A DNA stretch of 64,000 nucleotides from Taeniopygia guttata (Eukaryota; Chordata; Aves; Passeriformes; Estrildidae). Position numbers and translations under genes: made by a program. The notes under the pieces were generated by a model, which ran no database searches, was not told the origin of the DNA, and worked only from the letters and a program-made list of their open reading frames with translations. The DNA lies in assembly GCF_048771995.1 (NCBI RefSeq), contig NC_133064.1, positions 24,345,001 through 24,409,000 on the forward strand, written 5' to 3'. Positions 1-11,151 of this stretch are shown piece by piece (position 1 is the stretch's first letter; every line of letters starts with the position of its first letter).

Positions 1-917
1 AAAGCTTTATGACATATTACTCCTCCTCGATTTGAAAGAGAAGAAAAGAGACAGTCTGAGACCTGAGATATTAGAAAGAAAAAATCTAAGTGGGAGGAGA
101 TGATGGAGTAGCTTTTGGCTAGACTTTTTCTTGTTAACCATAAACTGAACCAATTCTCTTCTCCAAGAGAGACTGCATTTTAGGGGGATGTTTGGTGAGC
201 CAAAAGACCTGTTTCAGTGACTAGCAACACAGGAGTAGAGTGAATGGAAAAAAGTTAAAGAAGTTTGTGGTGATGCCCTCTGTCTTCAGAAAGAAGATAA
301 TCTCTTTTCTTGAGACCCTTGGCCCCAGGGGAGAAACAAAATAGGGGGGACTGTGGTCCCAAAAAAATGAGAAACTGAACTGTTGTTTTTCTTTGGTCCT
401 TGGCAAAACATCCTTGAAAAGAAAACCCTACCCTATGAGCAGTCTGTCCATCCATATATAGTAGTGAGAGCACTGTACATAGAAAGGAGAGTTGTCACCA
501 TAGAATTTTTTTTCTTTGGGTGGTGCCATGTGTGACATGGAAACACAAGAAGTAGCAGCTGTGTTTCTTAGAGAGTCTATGGCACAGGAGAGACTCCTCT
601 CTCCCTCGATAGACTGAGTATTGATTATCTGAAGGGTGGGAACCTAAGTGAGAATCCAAGTTGTGTCTCACTGTAGTTTGTTAGAATGTGTGTGGGGGGG
701 GGGGGGAGGAGGAATGTTTTAGAAAGTTTTCATTTTAGTTTTAGTGTATGTTTTTTCTTTCTTTTTCCTTTTATAGTAGTAGTGGTTTAATAAAGTTTCT
801 CCTTTGTTATTAAGCGTAAGCCTACTCTGCTCTGTTCCTGATCGTATCTCACAGCAAATCATTTGAGGAGTTACATTTTCATAAGGCACTAACATTGTAC
901 CAGTGTTAAACCATGAC
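1..917 (+). repeat. LTR family J, sense copy, truncated by window edge
   Basis: The sequence matches, in reverse orientation, the two copies at 1032-2640 and 2641-4057. It ends in AAACCATGACA at 917 and has a polyadenylation signal AATAAA at 789-794, with the shared downstream segment running to the CA end. The left end lies outside the window. No coding capacity is credible. Just after it is a scrap of gammaretroviral pol, so this LTR was probably inserted into provirus E. Confidence 0.7.
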
Positions 918-1031
918 AGTATCTCAGGAATCTTTGTGGGGAAAGCCAATGCCCGCCTTTCATCTCTAGCACTGCGGACACCGTGTGAGACACTAGCACA
1001 GTAATTTTCTGGCCCAGGGTGAATTTATGTG
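918..1031 (-). pseudogene. ERV E pol fragment (RT connection / RNase H)
   Basis: Read on the minus strand, this short piece encodes a segment typical of the gammaretroviral RT connection: a hydrophobic V-S-H-T-V stretch, then LEMKGGHWLS and a conserved RFLRY-like end. It is only about 38 codons long and is bounded by LTR-J copies on both sides. It is the most 3' piece of minus-strand provirus E visible here. The next upstream piece is at 6355-6937, with H and LTR-J sequence between. Family assignment rests on motif resemblance only. Confidence 0.6.
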
Positions 1032-2640
1032 TGTCATGGTTTGATGCTGGCGCAATGCCAGTGCCCCCATGAAAATGCACCTTCCCCAAATGAGTGCTGT
1101 GAGATGCGATCAGGAACAGAGCAGAGCAGGCTCAAGCTTAGAAACAAAGGAAAAAACTTTATTACCCTACAACTACAATAAAAGGAACACACAGAATTCA
1201 GGATGAAAACATTCTAAAACATGCCTCCTCCCCCCACCCAATTTCCACCAAAACACAGTGAGATGCAACCCTGGGTTCCTGATCAAGTTACCACCCTTCA
1301 AATAATCAATTCTTAGTTCATCAAGGGAGAGACGAGTCTCTCCTGTACCATAGACCCCCAGGAAACACAATTGCAACCTCTTGTGCTTCCATGTCACACA
1401 TGGCAATTGCCTGGAGAAAATCTGCCAATGTGACACCCTCCTTTCCATGTCACAGTGCTCTCACCACCATGCATGGACTGAAAATACTCATAGGGTTTGT
1501 TTTAAGGATGCTTTGCCAAGGACCAGAAGAACAACATTTTCTCATCTTGGGACAACAGTCCCCCCCATTTTCTCCTCCCCTGGGGCTGAAGGTCTCGAGA
1601 ACAGAGATCTTCTTCCCTGAAGACAGAGGGCACTGACACTGTTGAAGCAGGATGGGAACAGAAGAAACTCCGATTCAGAAGGCTAGATGATGTGAATTCC
1701 AACTGATTTATTTCAAATACATCCCTCTTTTATAGAGAGCATCGTGCAGACTAATTTCATTGGTCTTAAAGTAAAAACATATCACCCCATTGGTGTGCAG
1801 TGAATGACGCACGGTGGCAGAACATATCTATAAACAATGCGAACAACAAGAGAGATAGAGAATTATTTACATTCCTTTGCAACTCTTTCCCAGGCTCTAG
1901 CCTGGCAGAAACTCTCCTTTCTCTCTGACTGCACTGAGAATACCCATAGGGCACCACCACACCCTCCTCAACTTTTCCTCTGTTCACTCCACTCCCATCA
2001 CTCTCAGTCGCTGAAGCAGGTCACCCCACTTCTGCACTCTCTTGGCCCAAGTCATTGCATTCCCCTAAAAATGCAGTGTCTGTTGCAGAAGAAAATTGGT
2101 TCAGTCTATGGCTATACAAGAAAAGTTCAGCCAAGGCCACTCCATCATCTCCTCCCACCTAGGATTCTTTCCCCATCTTCTTCTGACATCTCAGGTCCCA
2201 GGCCGTCTCTCTCTCTTTCTCTTTCAGATCAAGGAGTAGTGCTTTGCAAAGCTCTATTTTCCCAGGAAAGGGTTAAAAGTCTTGGGCTCCCAGGATAGCT
2301 GAAATCTCACAGAAGGCTGCCGAACTCCGACGGCTGGCCACCTTCCTCCCCCCCACCTCTGTCTTCTCTGCGGCATACTGCCTGCACATGACATCAAATT
2401 TCCAGGTGGAACGGGTTCTCTCCTTCTCCCTCTGGGGGCGCTGCCTGGGACATCTGAGTGTTTCTCCACCCTTCTGTCCTGTGGGGGATCCGCCTGGTTC
2501 CCTTCCCCTCACCCCCCTCTCTCTCTGGGGCTCTGGCCTACCTCAGGCACAGGCCGCATGGCTTCCCCTTCCCCACGCAGCCTGTGGCTGTGCAGGGGAG
2601 GTCTGCACTCTTCGCTGACCAGAACAGAAGAGAGCGTTCC
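1032..2640 (-). repeat. LTR family J, antisense copy, interrupted by a solo LTR-H
   Basis: This is an antisense LTR that starts TGTCATGG on the plus strand at 1032 and aligns along its length with 2641-4057. It contains the inserted LTR at 1634-1948. Its distal end (near 2640) lacks about 100 bases present in the neighbouring copy, and the two copies abut directly at 2640/2641. This suggests a rearranged LTR-LTR junction rather than two independent insertions. Reading frames here (for example 1837-2298) run across LTR boundaries and are not genes. Confidence 0.65.
1634..1948 (-). mobile_element. Solo LTR, family H, antisense
   Basis: A 315-bp LTR flanked by perfect 6-bp direct repeats GGGCAC (1628-1633 and 1949-1954). 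It matches the LTRs at 6048-6354 and 33985-34294, including the ...GATATTCTCAG start and the CAACAG...CA end. Its first dinucleotide has decayed (TA instead of TG on the minus strand). A 6-bp duplication is usual for alpha- and betaretrovirus-like elements. Confidence 0.8.
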
Positions 2641-4057
2641 TGTTATGGTTTGACACTGGCAAAATGCCAGTGCCCCCTATGAAAATGCAATTTCTCAACT
2701 GAATGCTGTGAAATGCGATCGAGAACAGAGCAAAGCAGGCTCAAGCTTAATAATAAGGAAAAAAAACTTTATTAAACTACTACTACTATGCTACTATAAA
2801 AGGAGGGGGGGGGGAAGAAGAAAGAAACACACACGATTTAAAATGAAAACCTTTCAAAGCATTCCTTCTCCCACCACCCAATTCTAACAAACCACAGTGA
2901 GACACAATCTGGACCCCAATTAGGTTTCCACCCTCCAGATAATCAACACCCAGTCCATCTGCAGGGAGAGAGGAGTCTCTCTTGTGCCACAGACCCCCCA
3001 AGAAACACAGCTGCCACATCCTGTGCTTCCATGTCACCACATGGCACCGCCCGGAGAAAAAAAAAGTTTGCCAGTGGTGACCCTCTCCTTTCCATGCACA
3101 GTGCTCTCACCACCAATGCATGGATGGACAGACTGCTTTTAGGATTTTTCCTTTCAAGGATGCCCTGCGAAGAGGGAAAAAACAACAGTTCAGTTTTTCA
3201 TTTTTGGGACCAACAGTCCCCCCCATTTTCCCCTGGGGCCGAGGATCTACGAACATAGATCTTTTTCTCTTCTTCCTCTCTGAAGACAGGGGGCACTACC
3301 ACAAACCTCCTTAACTTTTCTCTGTTCGCTCTACTTCTGTTTTTTTCCCAGCTGAAGCAGGTCTCATGGGCTCACCAGCATCCTCCTAAAATACAGTCTC
3401 TCTTGGAGGAGAAGATCAGTTCAATCTGTGGCTACCAAGAAAAAGTCCAGCTAAACAGCCACTCTATCATCTCCTCCCACCTAGAATTTCTCCTTCCAAC
3501 ATCCCGGGTTTCAGGCTGTCTCTTTTCCTCTCCTTTTCAAACCAAGGAGGAGAAAAATTTCACAAAGCTTTAATTTCTCAGGAAGGGTTAAAAGTCCCAA
3601 CTCCCAGAGATGGCTTGCTGCCCAGGCTCCAGCTCCCACAGCCCGGCTGGGCACCTTGTGGCCCCCCCGCTCTTCTCCTTCCCCGCGGCGAACTGCTGAT
3701 AAACCACCGCCGTCTCTTTTCTCTCTTGGGAGAGAGAGAGACTCTGGGGGGAACGGAGACATCTCAGATTTTCTCTACTCTTCTATCTGCAGGGGGCCAA
3801 CTCGGGTTCCAGTCCTTTCACCCTTGGGCCTACCTCCGAAGGCCACATGGCTTCTCCCCTCCCCCACCCAGCTCGTGGCCAGGCAGGGGAGAGTCCTGCA
3901 CTGACCGCTGACCGGAACCCAAAGAGAGCGAGTTCTCCTGGGAATTCTGCTTTTAACCCCTCTGTGTTCTCAGAGGCGTGTCTACCTTCAATTGGTCAAT
4001 GTCCAAATTGACTTCTTCCTTCCAGAAAAAATTCTTTTTCCGTGTCAAACCATGACA
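2641..4057 (-). repeat. LTR family J, antisense copy
   Basis: About 1.4 kb. The plus strand starts TGTTATGGTTTGACA and ends TGTCAAACCATGACA, so the termini form a long imperfect inverted repeat of about 15 bp, longer than the usual TG...CA. The reverse complement carries AATAAA near the 3' end. The flanks do not form a matching duplication (GTTCC against GCAGA), so this is probably not a simple solo insertion. Small frames within it are chance. Confidence 0.6.
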
Positions 4058-5290
4058 GCAGATGCTGGTGCCCCCCCGACTCCTTCGCTGGTGGAGCCTG
4101 CGCAGACGGCAATGCAGCCTTTGGTCCATCTCCTGGCACGCCCAGCGCCTCCCGCAGGGGCTCCTACACTGCTGATGGGGCAGGTGCAACTGCTTCCTGG
4201 TCCGCCCCTCTGTGCGCCGTGCGGACCAGTTGATTTGATTTCATTTGCGGTGCCAGTGTCAGTCGTCTAACAGCACGTCTTGGGCGGGACACCCATGTTA
4301 TTCTCCGCCCTCCCCACTGTGGGACTGACTCCCGCGCTGGGGGTGGTGTCTGCCTTCCACGCCCCGCTCACCATTCCAGCGGCAGCAGCAGCCTTGCCTT
4401 TCGGTCCTCCCACCATCCCGGAAGTGACAGCGTCCCCGCCGCCGTGGCCGCTGCCACCAGCGCCCAGCCGATCGCCGCCGGGGCCGAGAGAAGCGCCAAG
4501 AGTGCCGTCGCTGATCCCAGGACCGGCAGAGGTGCCGCGGCCGCCGCCGCGGGCACCAACACCGAGAGACGCAGCCACGCTGCCCGCGCCGCTGGAGCGG
4601 GCAGCGTGCCACGTGGCGCGGGGGCAATGCCCGCAGAGCGCAGCAGCTCCTGCCGCACCACTCACGCGGGGGGGGGCAGAGACTTCAGGGTGCAGGGGCT
4701 TCCGCCGCCGTGTCGCCTGAAGTCGGCTTAGCAGCTGCGACTCCGCCCTGCGATCCAGTGGCTGAGAGCCCTGTGCTGGACAATGAATCCAGCCTGTTTG
4801 TTTAAGAGCCTGAGTCCAGCCCACCACTCCCTCCGCTTCCTCCAGGCTGCACCGAGCTCTGTCCCTCTGAGGCAGAGGCAGCAGGAGGGAGCACCGGCTT
4901 GGTCCGCAGCAGCGCCACTGCTGCTGGTCCCGAAGCTGGGGGAAGGGGGATGGGCGGAAAGATGGAAGAATTGCCAGGATTCTCGCAGCCGGGTGGGAGC
5001 GTGCACTGAAATATAAGGTTGGAATGGGTCGTCCATCTGCGGGTGGCCATGGGATGTCCCAGAGACCCCAGATTCAGGGGCCACAAGAGATACCAAAGAG
5101 AAGCTGGGCGAAGGGGCCGAGCCGAGTGCATCTTGACTCAGCAGAGAGCCTTGGCTCCCCGCCCACCCGGCTGGCTCTCAGACACTTGGTCCTGCCCACT
5201 GGGCCAGGCCCCCCGCCCTGGCAAGCATCGCTGGGTCCTAGAGCCTGCCGATGCTGCTGGCTCTTTTGGAAAAAAAAAAAAAAAATCAGA
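4058..5290 (+). pseudogene. ERV H GC-rich, gag-like remnant
   Basis: A GC-rich stretch (about 4270-4960) translates to proline/alanine-rich sequence with no knob, zinc knuckle or major homology region. It lies just upstream of a class II RNase H/integrase remnant on the same strand, the position where the proline-rich part of a betaretrovirus-like gag would lie. The assignment is positional inference. The long frames on both strands (for example 4267-4827 minus, 4280-4720 plus) reflect base composition. RT and protease are missing, apparently by deletion. Confidence 0.35.
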
Positions 5291-6034
5291 AAGATCTGTG
5301 TTTTTACTGACAGCTCAAAGTACTGGAAAGCCACAAATCAGCCTCAGCCCAAATTGTTGAATTAAGGGCTGTGGCCATTGTATTTCAAGGGGGAGTTTCA
5401 TGGCATTTCAGAGATTTCTCAAGTGTTTTTGAATTTGGTCAATTTCTGAATTGGGTCAATTTCACTCAATTGTTTTGAAAGCTTTGAGGATGGATTTTGG
5501 ACCCGAGTTCAATTTCATTACTCAAGTTGTCCACTGAGGACATGACTGCATGGGCCAAAAACCTTGCATGATTCTTCTACCAAGTGCACACACCTTGCAA
5601 AAGCAATTCTGATGAATGCCAACCAAGGCTTGACCTGCTGCACCTTACTGACTGGGATAAATCCCAGAGGCCTAAAGGCTTTGCAGCTGTGGCAAATAGA
5701 TGTTACTCATCTTGCCAAATTCAAATTTGGCTGATTTGGGTATGTGCACGTGTTTGTTGATACCTTCTTTTCTTTCACGTGGGTATCTACTCACACTGGG
5801 AAATGGGTTTTGACAAGCTGGACTGCCAGTCCTTTGTCAGACTGACAATGAGTGGTTGCTATCTTAGAGTTGGTAATTTAGCTCTTGAAATTTATAATAT
5901 AATTTTGGAATCTCTTTGACTGTTCTGAGCCAATATCTGATGGGGGTTTTGAATTATCAACTGATGAACCTCGGAATCGTGTTTGTCCTCTTCTCTTCAA
6001 GGGGCCCTGACAAACACTGTCTACTTTTTTAAAC
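5291..6034 (+). pseudogene. ERV H RNase H and integrase remnant
   Basis: At 5295-5410 the plus strand encodes a VFTDSSK-like RNase H start and then an IVELRAVAIVFQ-like helix in another frame. At about 5640-5800 it encodes an integrase core segment, NPRGLKALQLWQIDVTHLAK, followed by a degenerate VHVFVDTFSF block; this carries the first catalytic Asp of D,D(35)E. The class II proviruses C and D have the same motifs. There are several stops and frameshifts. The PPT and 3' LTR of the same element follow. Confidence 0.7.
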
Positions 6035-6047
6035 AAAAAGGAGAAAA
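6035..6047 (+). other. Polypurine tract of ERV H
   Basis: The purine-only run AAAAAGGAGAAAA sits immediately before the TG of the 3' LTR at 6048, the plus-strand primer position. Confidence 0.75.
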
Positions 6048-6354
6048 TGTAGATATTCTCAGTTCAGTCAGAGAGAAAACGAAGGTTTCTAACCAGGCAG
6101 AGGCCTGGGAAACAGTTGAGAAAGAATGTAAATAATTCTTTATCTCTCTTGTTGTTCACATTGTTTATAGATAGGTTCTGCCACTGTGCATCATTCACTG
6201 CACACCAATGGGTGAGATGTTTTTACTTTAGAACCAATAGAATGGGTCTGGACGATACTCTCTATAAAAGAGAGATGTATTTGAAATCAATCAGTGTTCT
6301 GCTCTCGCCTTCTGAAGTGGAGTATTTTCATACCATCCTGCCTCAACAGCATCA
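6048..6354 (+). mobile_element. 3' LTR of ERV H
   Basis: Starts TGTAGATATTCTCAG and ends CAACAGCATCA, matching the solo copies at 1634-1948 and 33985-34294. A TATAAAAGAG box is visible near 6263. Following it at 6355 is minus-strand RT of provirus E, so H was inserted into E. The 5' LTR of H is not identifiable; that part is occupied by LTR-J copies or deleted. Confidence 0.75.
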
Positions 6355-6937
6355 CTCTGGTATGGTCCAAGGTCCAGTGCTAATATTCCCAAGGCGATTC
6401 CTTATTTCTCATGGGAGAACAAAAGGAAAAGCTTCCTCACATCTGGCAATCCCAGAGCTGGAGCTGACATGAGGGCTTTTTTCAGTTGGTTGAAAGCCTG
6501 CATAGCTTCCTTTGTTCATTGGATGTCCCTGCTTTTAGTTGCAATAAGTTCATATAAGGGCTTAACAAACAGTCCATAGTTATAGATCCATAACCTGCAC
6601 CACCCTGTCATCCCCCAGGAAAGTTTGTAGTTCTTTTACAGTCTGAGGTTTTGGGGTCTGGCATATTGTCTCCTTCCGGCTTTGGCCCAGGTACATTGTC
6701 CAGCACTGACTTCGTAACCCAGATAGTTTGCTTTCTGTTTTACTACTTGAGCCTTTTTCTTTGATACCTGGTACCCTTGGAGCCCCAGAAAGTTCAAGAG
6801 GCTTACCATCTAGGCCGTGCACGCTTGTCCGTGTGGCTATCAGGATGTCATCTATGTACTGTCATAGCTTTCCTTCCTCTGGAGGGGCTTCACAGGTCTC
6901 TAATTCCTTTGCAAGTTGTTCTCTAAACTAAGTGGGC
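6355..6937 (-). pseudogene. ERV E RT palm/thumb fragment
   Basis: The minus strand encodes the end of a gammaretroviral RT: a YIDDILIA catalytic box (about 6837-6866), a conserved QTVKELQTFLG block around 6630, and an ALGLPD...LFSHEKGIALGIL-like segment down to about 6370. Frames are broken by stops and indels. It continues from 7643-8352 across the solo LTR at 6938-7642. The IDD box is intact, but the gene as a whole is dead. Confidence 0.75.
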
Positions 6938-7642
6938 TGTCGGAACTCAAAATGTCCCTCAGACATTTTCAGAGGTTCCAGGCCTTGGTCAGAAGCATTT
7001 TAGACCCTGGCAAGCAGCTGAAAACAGCTGTGATTTTGAGTTTGAGCCATGGAATGAGTTACCAACTTTGAAGGTGGAACAAGCGGTCACAGAGGCTTAG
7101 ATGGTATAGTAGAAGTAGTTACAAATTAGAGGGGAAAATTTTTTAGTATTGTACAAGGGGGTTTTAACACCTGTACAGGGGGGTTTTACTTTGTACATGG
7201 GGGTCAGGAGTTCTAAGATGGAGGAAAGTGGGCCTGATCCTGTTCTTCCTCCTTCTTCTTCCTTACCTCCATGTTCTTGGTGATGTTGGCACTCACAGAT
7301 TGGTTTAGAGTAGAAAAGCACATTGTAACATAGATAGTAGGTATTGGGGAAAATCTGTAAGCATATAATACGTAATATATCATATAAAAGATAGCAGCAG
7401 CCCTGGGCGGGGAGAGAGACGACAAAGACACCAGGCAGTGAGGGTGTCAGGAGTGTGTGTGTCTCTGCCTGGGCTGCTGACCAAACAGCCGCAGCCCGCA
7501 AAGACAATATTTTACATAACTAGCAATAAACTGCCTTGAGACCAAACAACAAGAGGCTGCAGAGTTTTTCTTTAGAAGCAAAGGTTGGAGAAGAGACTTT
7601 ACCACCACACGAGACCCCTGAATCAATCCCGGGGTTCTCACA
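6938..7642 (+). mobile_element. Solo LTR, family G
   Basis: A 705-bp LTR from TGTCGGAACTC to GGTTCTCACA, flanked by GTGGGC (6932-6937) and GTGGGT (7643-7648), a 6-bp duplication with one later change. Other copies are at 58850-59544 (sense) and 55243-55902 (antisense). It contains AATAAA near 7526 and short GGGGTTTT-type repeats. It interrupts ERV E RT. Confidence 0.85.
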
Positions 7643-8352
7643 GTGGGTGAGTTTTTAAATCCTTGCGGCAGTACTGTCTGTGTAAGTTGAGTTCTTTGCC
7701 CGCTTTTAGGACTTTCCCATTCAAATGCAAAAACTTTCTGGCTGGCCCTGTGGATAGGAAGGCAAAAGAAGGTGTCTTTCAAATCTAAAACAGTAAACCA
7801 AGTTAGTTCGGGTGTTAAGCAAGTTAATAACGTGTATGGATTAGTCACCACAGGATACAGATTCTCAGTTACCTTGTTCACAGCTCACAGATCTTGTACT
7901 AACTGGTATAACCCATCAGGTTTGTGGACTGGTAGGATAGGGGTACTAAAATCAGATTGACATTCTTTTAATAATCCTAGATGCCAGAAGTTCTCAATTA
8001 CTGGGCTAATTCCTTCCTTATCTTCCCTCCTCAGAGGATACTGTTTAACCCTGACAGGTTGCTTTCCCTCTTTCAGCTTGATCTGTATAGGGGGAGTGTT
8101 TTTTGCTCTCCCTGGTACATCAGAGGCCCATACCCCAGGGAATACCTGATTCATTATCTCTTGATCAATTTCAGTTTCCCTTGTGACTTCTCTAATGGTT
8201 AATATCAAACTCAACATTTCTACATACTTTTGATAATTTACCACCAGAGTAATTTCCCGATTTTTAAATGTAACAGTTGCCTGTAATTGTCCCAGCAAAT
8301 CTCTGCTCAAAAGTGGCTCAGGGAAGTTGGGCATATATAGAAATTTGTGGAT
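7643..8352 (-). pseudogene. ERV E protease end and RT N-terminal part
   Basis: From right to left the minus strand encodes a gammaretroviral protease C-terminus (MPNFPEPLLSRDLLGQL), a linker, the RT start (KQYPLRREDKEGISPVIENF), and the fingers/palm with VLDLKDTFFCLPI and an LPQGFKNSPT block near 7640. The protease upstream half lies at 13569-13668, beyond provirus A. Stops and frameshifts break the frame near 7880. The LTR-G insertion truncates it at 7642. Confidence 0.8.
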
Positions 8353-8358
8353 CCCCCC

Positions 8359-8703
8359 TGTAGTAGATAGGGACAGGCGAATGGAAGATCCCGGGATGTG
8401 ACAGAAAGAAAGACCCTTCCCCCCTTCACCCTGTAACACGTTATCTATCACCCCCAGAACATGTAACCACACCTAACCCAGTAGTTTTCCACTCCTGACT
8501 AACCCTAGAGACCCTACCAACCCCCCCTGACGTAGCAAAGTCCCCCAAGACTATTTAAACCCATGAGATAAGATAATAAATGCTTTCGACCGTCCACCAC
8601 ATTGGTGTTTGCATGTGTCGTTAGCCCGAGTAGCCCGGACTAGGCCGGGCTGCCGTGCTGCCTCCTTGCAACCAGGTCACCGTTGCCTCCCCTGAAGGCA
8701 ACA
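8359..8703 (+). mobile_element. 5' LTR of ERV A
   Basis: A 345-bp LTR, TGTAGTAGATAGGG to AAGGCAACA, with a TATTTAA box near 8550 and AATAAA near 8576. Nearly identical to 13226-13569. Confidence 0.9.
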
Positions 8704-8707
8704 TATC

Positions 8708-8725
8708 TGGTGCCGAAACCCGGGA
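8708..8725 (+). other. Primer binding site of ERV A (tRNA-Phe type)
   Basis: TGGTGCCGAAACCCGGGA lies four bases after the 5' LTR. It is the exact complement of a standard tRNA-Phe 3' end, the primer used for example by rodent IAP elements. Confidence 0.85.
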
Positions 8726-8825
8726 AAAATTCGCTCGGGTAGCGGGATTCGCCTGGACAAGGGCAGTGGCCGGAGCGGTCAAACTGTATCTAGGCAAGGG
8801 AGACGTCCCAGGATCCGTGATCGTC

Positions 8826-10241
8826 ATGGACGCCATTGCCAGGGTCGTAAGTGTGATTCGTAAGCAATGGGGTATCGAGTGTAAGCTCAAAGACTTTTAT
8901 CTTGCTATAGCAAGGCTGCTTGAGCTTGGGGCGATTGAACGCCCCGTGGATGTTCTGCATCCGGAAATATGGGAAAAATGCACAGCCACTCTGGCCGAGG
9001 ACACGAAATCCTCAGGCAGTGGCAGAAGCCTTAAGGCGTGGGGCAAAGTAGAGAAAGCCCTGCACAAAGCAATAGAAAAGCAGGAGACATGGAGCGCGGC
9101 GCGTACGTGTTTATTGGTTACACCCAAGCTAAGGGTAGGAGCGGGAACGCAAACTGCCCCTGAGGGCGATCCGCCCGGGAGCGGCGATCCAGGGGGGCCC
9201 AGCACGTCACGCCCCTCCCCGGGCCAGAGCCCAATCCCCGCCGCGGAAACCTTCCAGAAATCAGCGGCTTCCCCATCCGTCTCGCCACCGCCGGTCAGTG
9301 ACCCGTTGCCGGAGGTGCAGCAGCGCGCGGAATGCTTTTGGCAGGGGCTGGCGAGGGAAGCCAGAAACGCAGAAACCGCGGCTCGGGAGGAGATCCTAAC
9401 CACGCTGCCACCCTACTCCGTTGAAAATGGCACTGGCAGCCAAGGAGAGGGGCGGGGCGCGGGCGGTCTCGGCGCGAAAAGCCTGGAGGCGTGCGGTTTT
9501 AGGAATGCGCGTGCGCGGGAGAAAGAGGAGGAGAGCGGCAGAGGACACAGAGCCAATCGGCAGCCGCGCCTGACGCCGCTACCATTTAAGGGAGAGATTT
9601 CCCCCTGCAGGAGGCAGGGCAAGCCTGGGGGGCGGGAGCGGTGCCATCCCCGCGGGGAGGAGCGAGCTCGGAGCCGGACAAAAAGGCACCGAGCCCCGGA
9701 AATGCGCCGGCATCCGACTTCCGACTCGGAGTCCAGCAGCAGCTCCGCCAGCCCGGAAGAGCTGACAGAAGCCGGGTGGGACTCTGAGACAGAGGAAACG
9801 GAGCCAACGCGATTTAAGACAAAACCGAGTAAAGCTTTAAGCTGCACCGAAAAGCAACAACAATACGAACCAGCCCAGTTTACCAACTGGGGAGAAATAT
9901 CCTGTTGGGGCTGCGGGAGGAAAGGGCATCTCGCTAAGGAATGCAGGTCCCGGCCCCAGGGAAACGGGACAGGGAGGGGGCGTGCGGGCCGCACTCAGCC
10001 TCCTCCCGCCGCGAATACAAGGTGGCCCATCTATGCCAACCCCCAGTGGGGCGGGGAGCCCTTATACCCCATACCCCCACAGGAGGCAGCCAGCTTCATA
10101 CCCCCGCTAGTGACACAATTGCAGAGTTTCGCAACACAGCCTGCAGTACCTTCGTACCCACTACCACCGCAAGCAGCGCCTGTGCCGCAGGGTCAGCAGG
10201 GGACGCCCCAGAACGGGACCCCTGGGTGGCCCTGGCCATGA
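8826..10241 (+). pseudogene. gag: ERV A Gag, matrix and nucleocapsid without capsid
   Basis: The first suitable ATG after the primer site (8826) opens a frame of about 471 codons. The frame is open upstream into the LTR, but that ATG (8655) would lie in LTR sequence. Residues 1-100 resemble the alpharetrovirus matrix, with a helix pattern ending in LKAWGKVEKALHKA. A long Pro/Ser/Arg-rich region follows, then one zinc knuckle, CWGCGRKGHLAKEC (9902-9943). No major homology region and no capsid-like segment is present between them, so capsid appears deleted. Protease continues in the -1 frame. A product could bind membrane and RNA but could not build a shell. Confidence 0.7.
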
Positions 10242-11082
10242 AAATAGGGAAGGAGCCCCCGAAGGTGTGGGGGACATGCCGCCTTTATGGCAGTCAGGAC
10301 CCCCACGTAATAGGGCTTCAGTTTTGGGCAGACACAGGAGCAGACTACTCGATTTTTCCCCAAGCACTGTGGCCCTGACACTGGCAATGCAAAGAAGTCC
10401 TCCCAGTTAACGGAGTGGGAGGGCCATCCCGAGCTTGGAAAAGCACCCAATTAGTAGCTATAACGCTTCATACAAAAAAGGGACCAGAACAAACAGTAGT
10501 AATCTGTAAAGACATTTATTGGTATTCCACGGACAGATACAAGCGAGATCTCTGTGGTTGCTCTTGGGGGGTCAGGTTTATTCGGGATGCAGAAAGGCCC
10601 TGCCTCGAGCTGCTAGACACAGCACGTGGCTGGGCCTAAGGTGATGGGGGAGGGGAGAGACAAAGAGGGGAGCAGGGACTCCCGGAGGAAGTTCCAGGAG
10701 GAGAGGGGAAGATCCAAGAGGGCGTCCGGCCCCCCGGAGACCCCTTATCAAGGGGGGCTCCAAGGTGGGCTGGAACAGGACCTGGGCCAATGGGGTCACA
10801 GACACCTGATGGTTCAGGGGAGGGTTACAGGTATGGGGTGAACCATACATTCTGGGGGGTGAGATGGAACAGTCCATTTGACTTTTGGACCCCTCTGTAG
10901 GTGAGGGTTATTGTCCAGCCAGTAGGGGGCATTATATTCGTCTTGGCTGTACTATTGTGGTTCTTAATCATATTTATCTACCCTTCCCAACAGCAATCCA
11001 CCCCTACATTTTGCAAAACTCTCCACCCCTGATAGGAAGGGACATCCTTGCTATGTTAGGAGTCAGGATTACTAATTTATAA
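10200..11082 (+). pseudogene. pro: ERV A protease, interrupted
   Basis: In the -1 frame relative to gag, the region around 10260-10378 encodes an aspartic protease start with the catalytic ADTGADYS box (about 10328-10351). A stop/frameshift occurs at about 10376. An antisense solo LTR (10505-10992) then interrupts it, and the C-terminal part with the conserved LIGRDILAMLG helix lies at about 11028-11082. It belonged to a retroviral homodimeric protease and is dead here. No RT follows. Confidence 0.75.
10505..10992 (-). mobile_element. Solo LTR of the provirus C family, antisense
   Basis: A 488-bp LTR, plus strand TGTAAAG to CCCAACA, flanked by GTAATC (10499-10504) and GCAATC (10993-10998), a 6-bp duplication with one change. 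It matches the C LTRs (38161-38661, 51311-51810) in reverse, and shares near-end variants with the other antisense solo copy at 44755-50531. Confidence 0.85.
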
Positions 11083-11151
11083 TGAGGGCCACTGCTGTAC
11101 ACCCACTGCTGCCAATCAAACTGTCTTTCAGAACGAAACTAATGAAAAACT

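Noticed and set aside
1837-2298. A 153-codon plus frame
   Set aside because: Crosses from LTR-H into LTR-J; no conserved motif.
4267-4827. A 186-codon minus frame with Ala/Gly-rich sequence
   Set aside because: Base-composition artefact opposite the Pro/Ala-rich plus-strand gag-like region; no motif, and several frames overlap.
5019-5365. Two overlapping 113-codon plus frames
   Set aside because: They overlap the decayed H region in different frames; only the short VFTDSSK part near 5300 has a family match.
8655-8825. Upstream ATG at 8655 as the start of ERV A gag
   Set aside because: It lies inside the 5' LTR and would translate the primer site; the ATG at 8826 fits the matrix start of related Gag.
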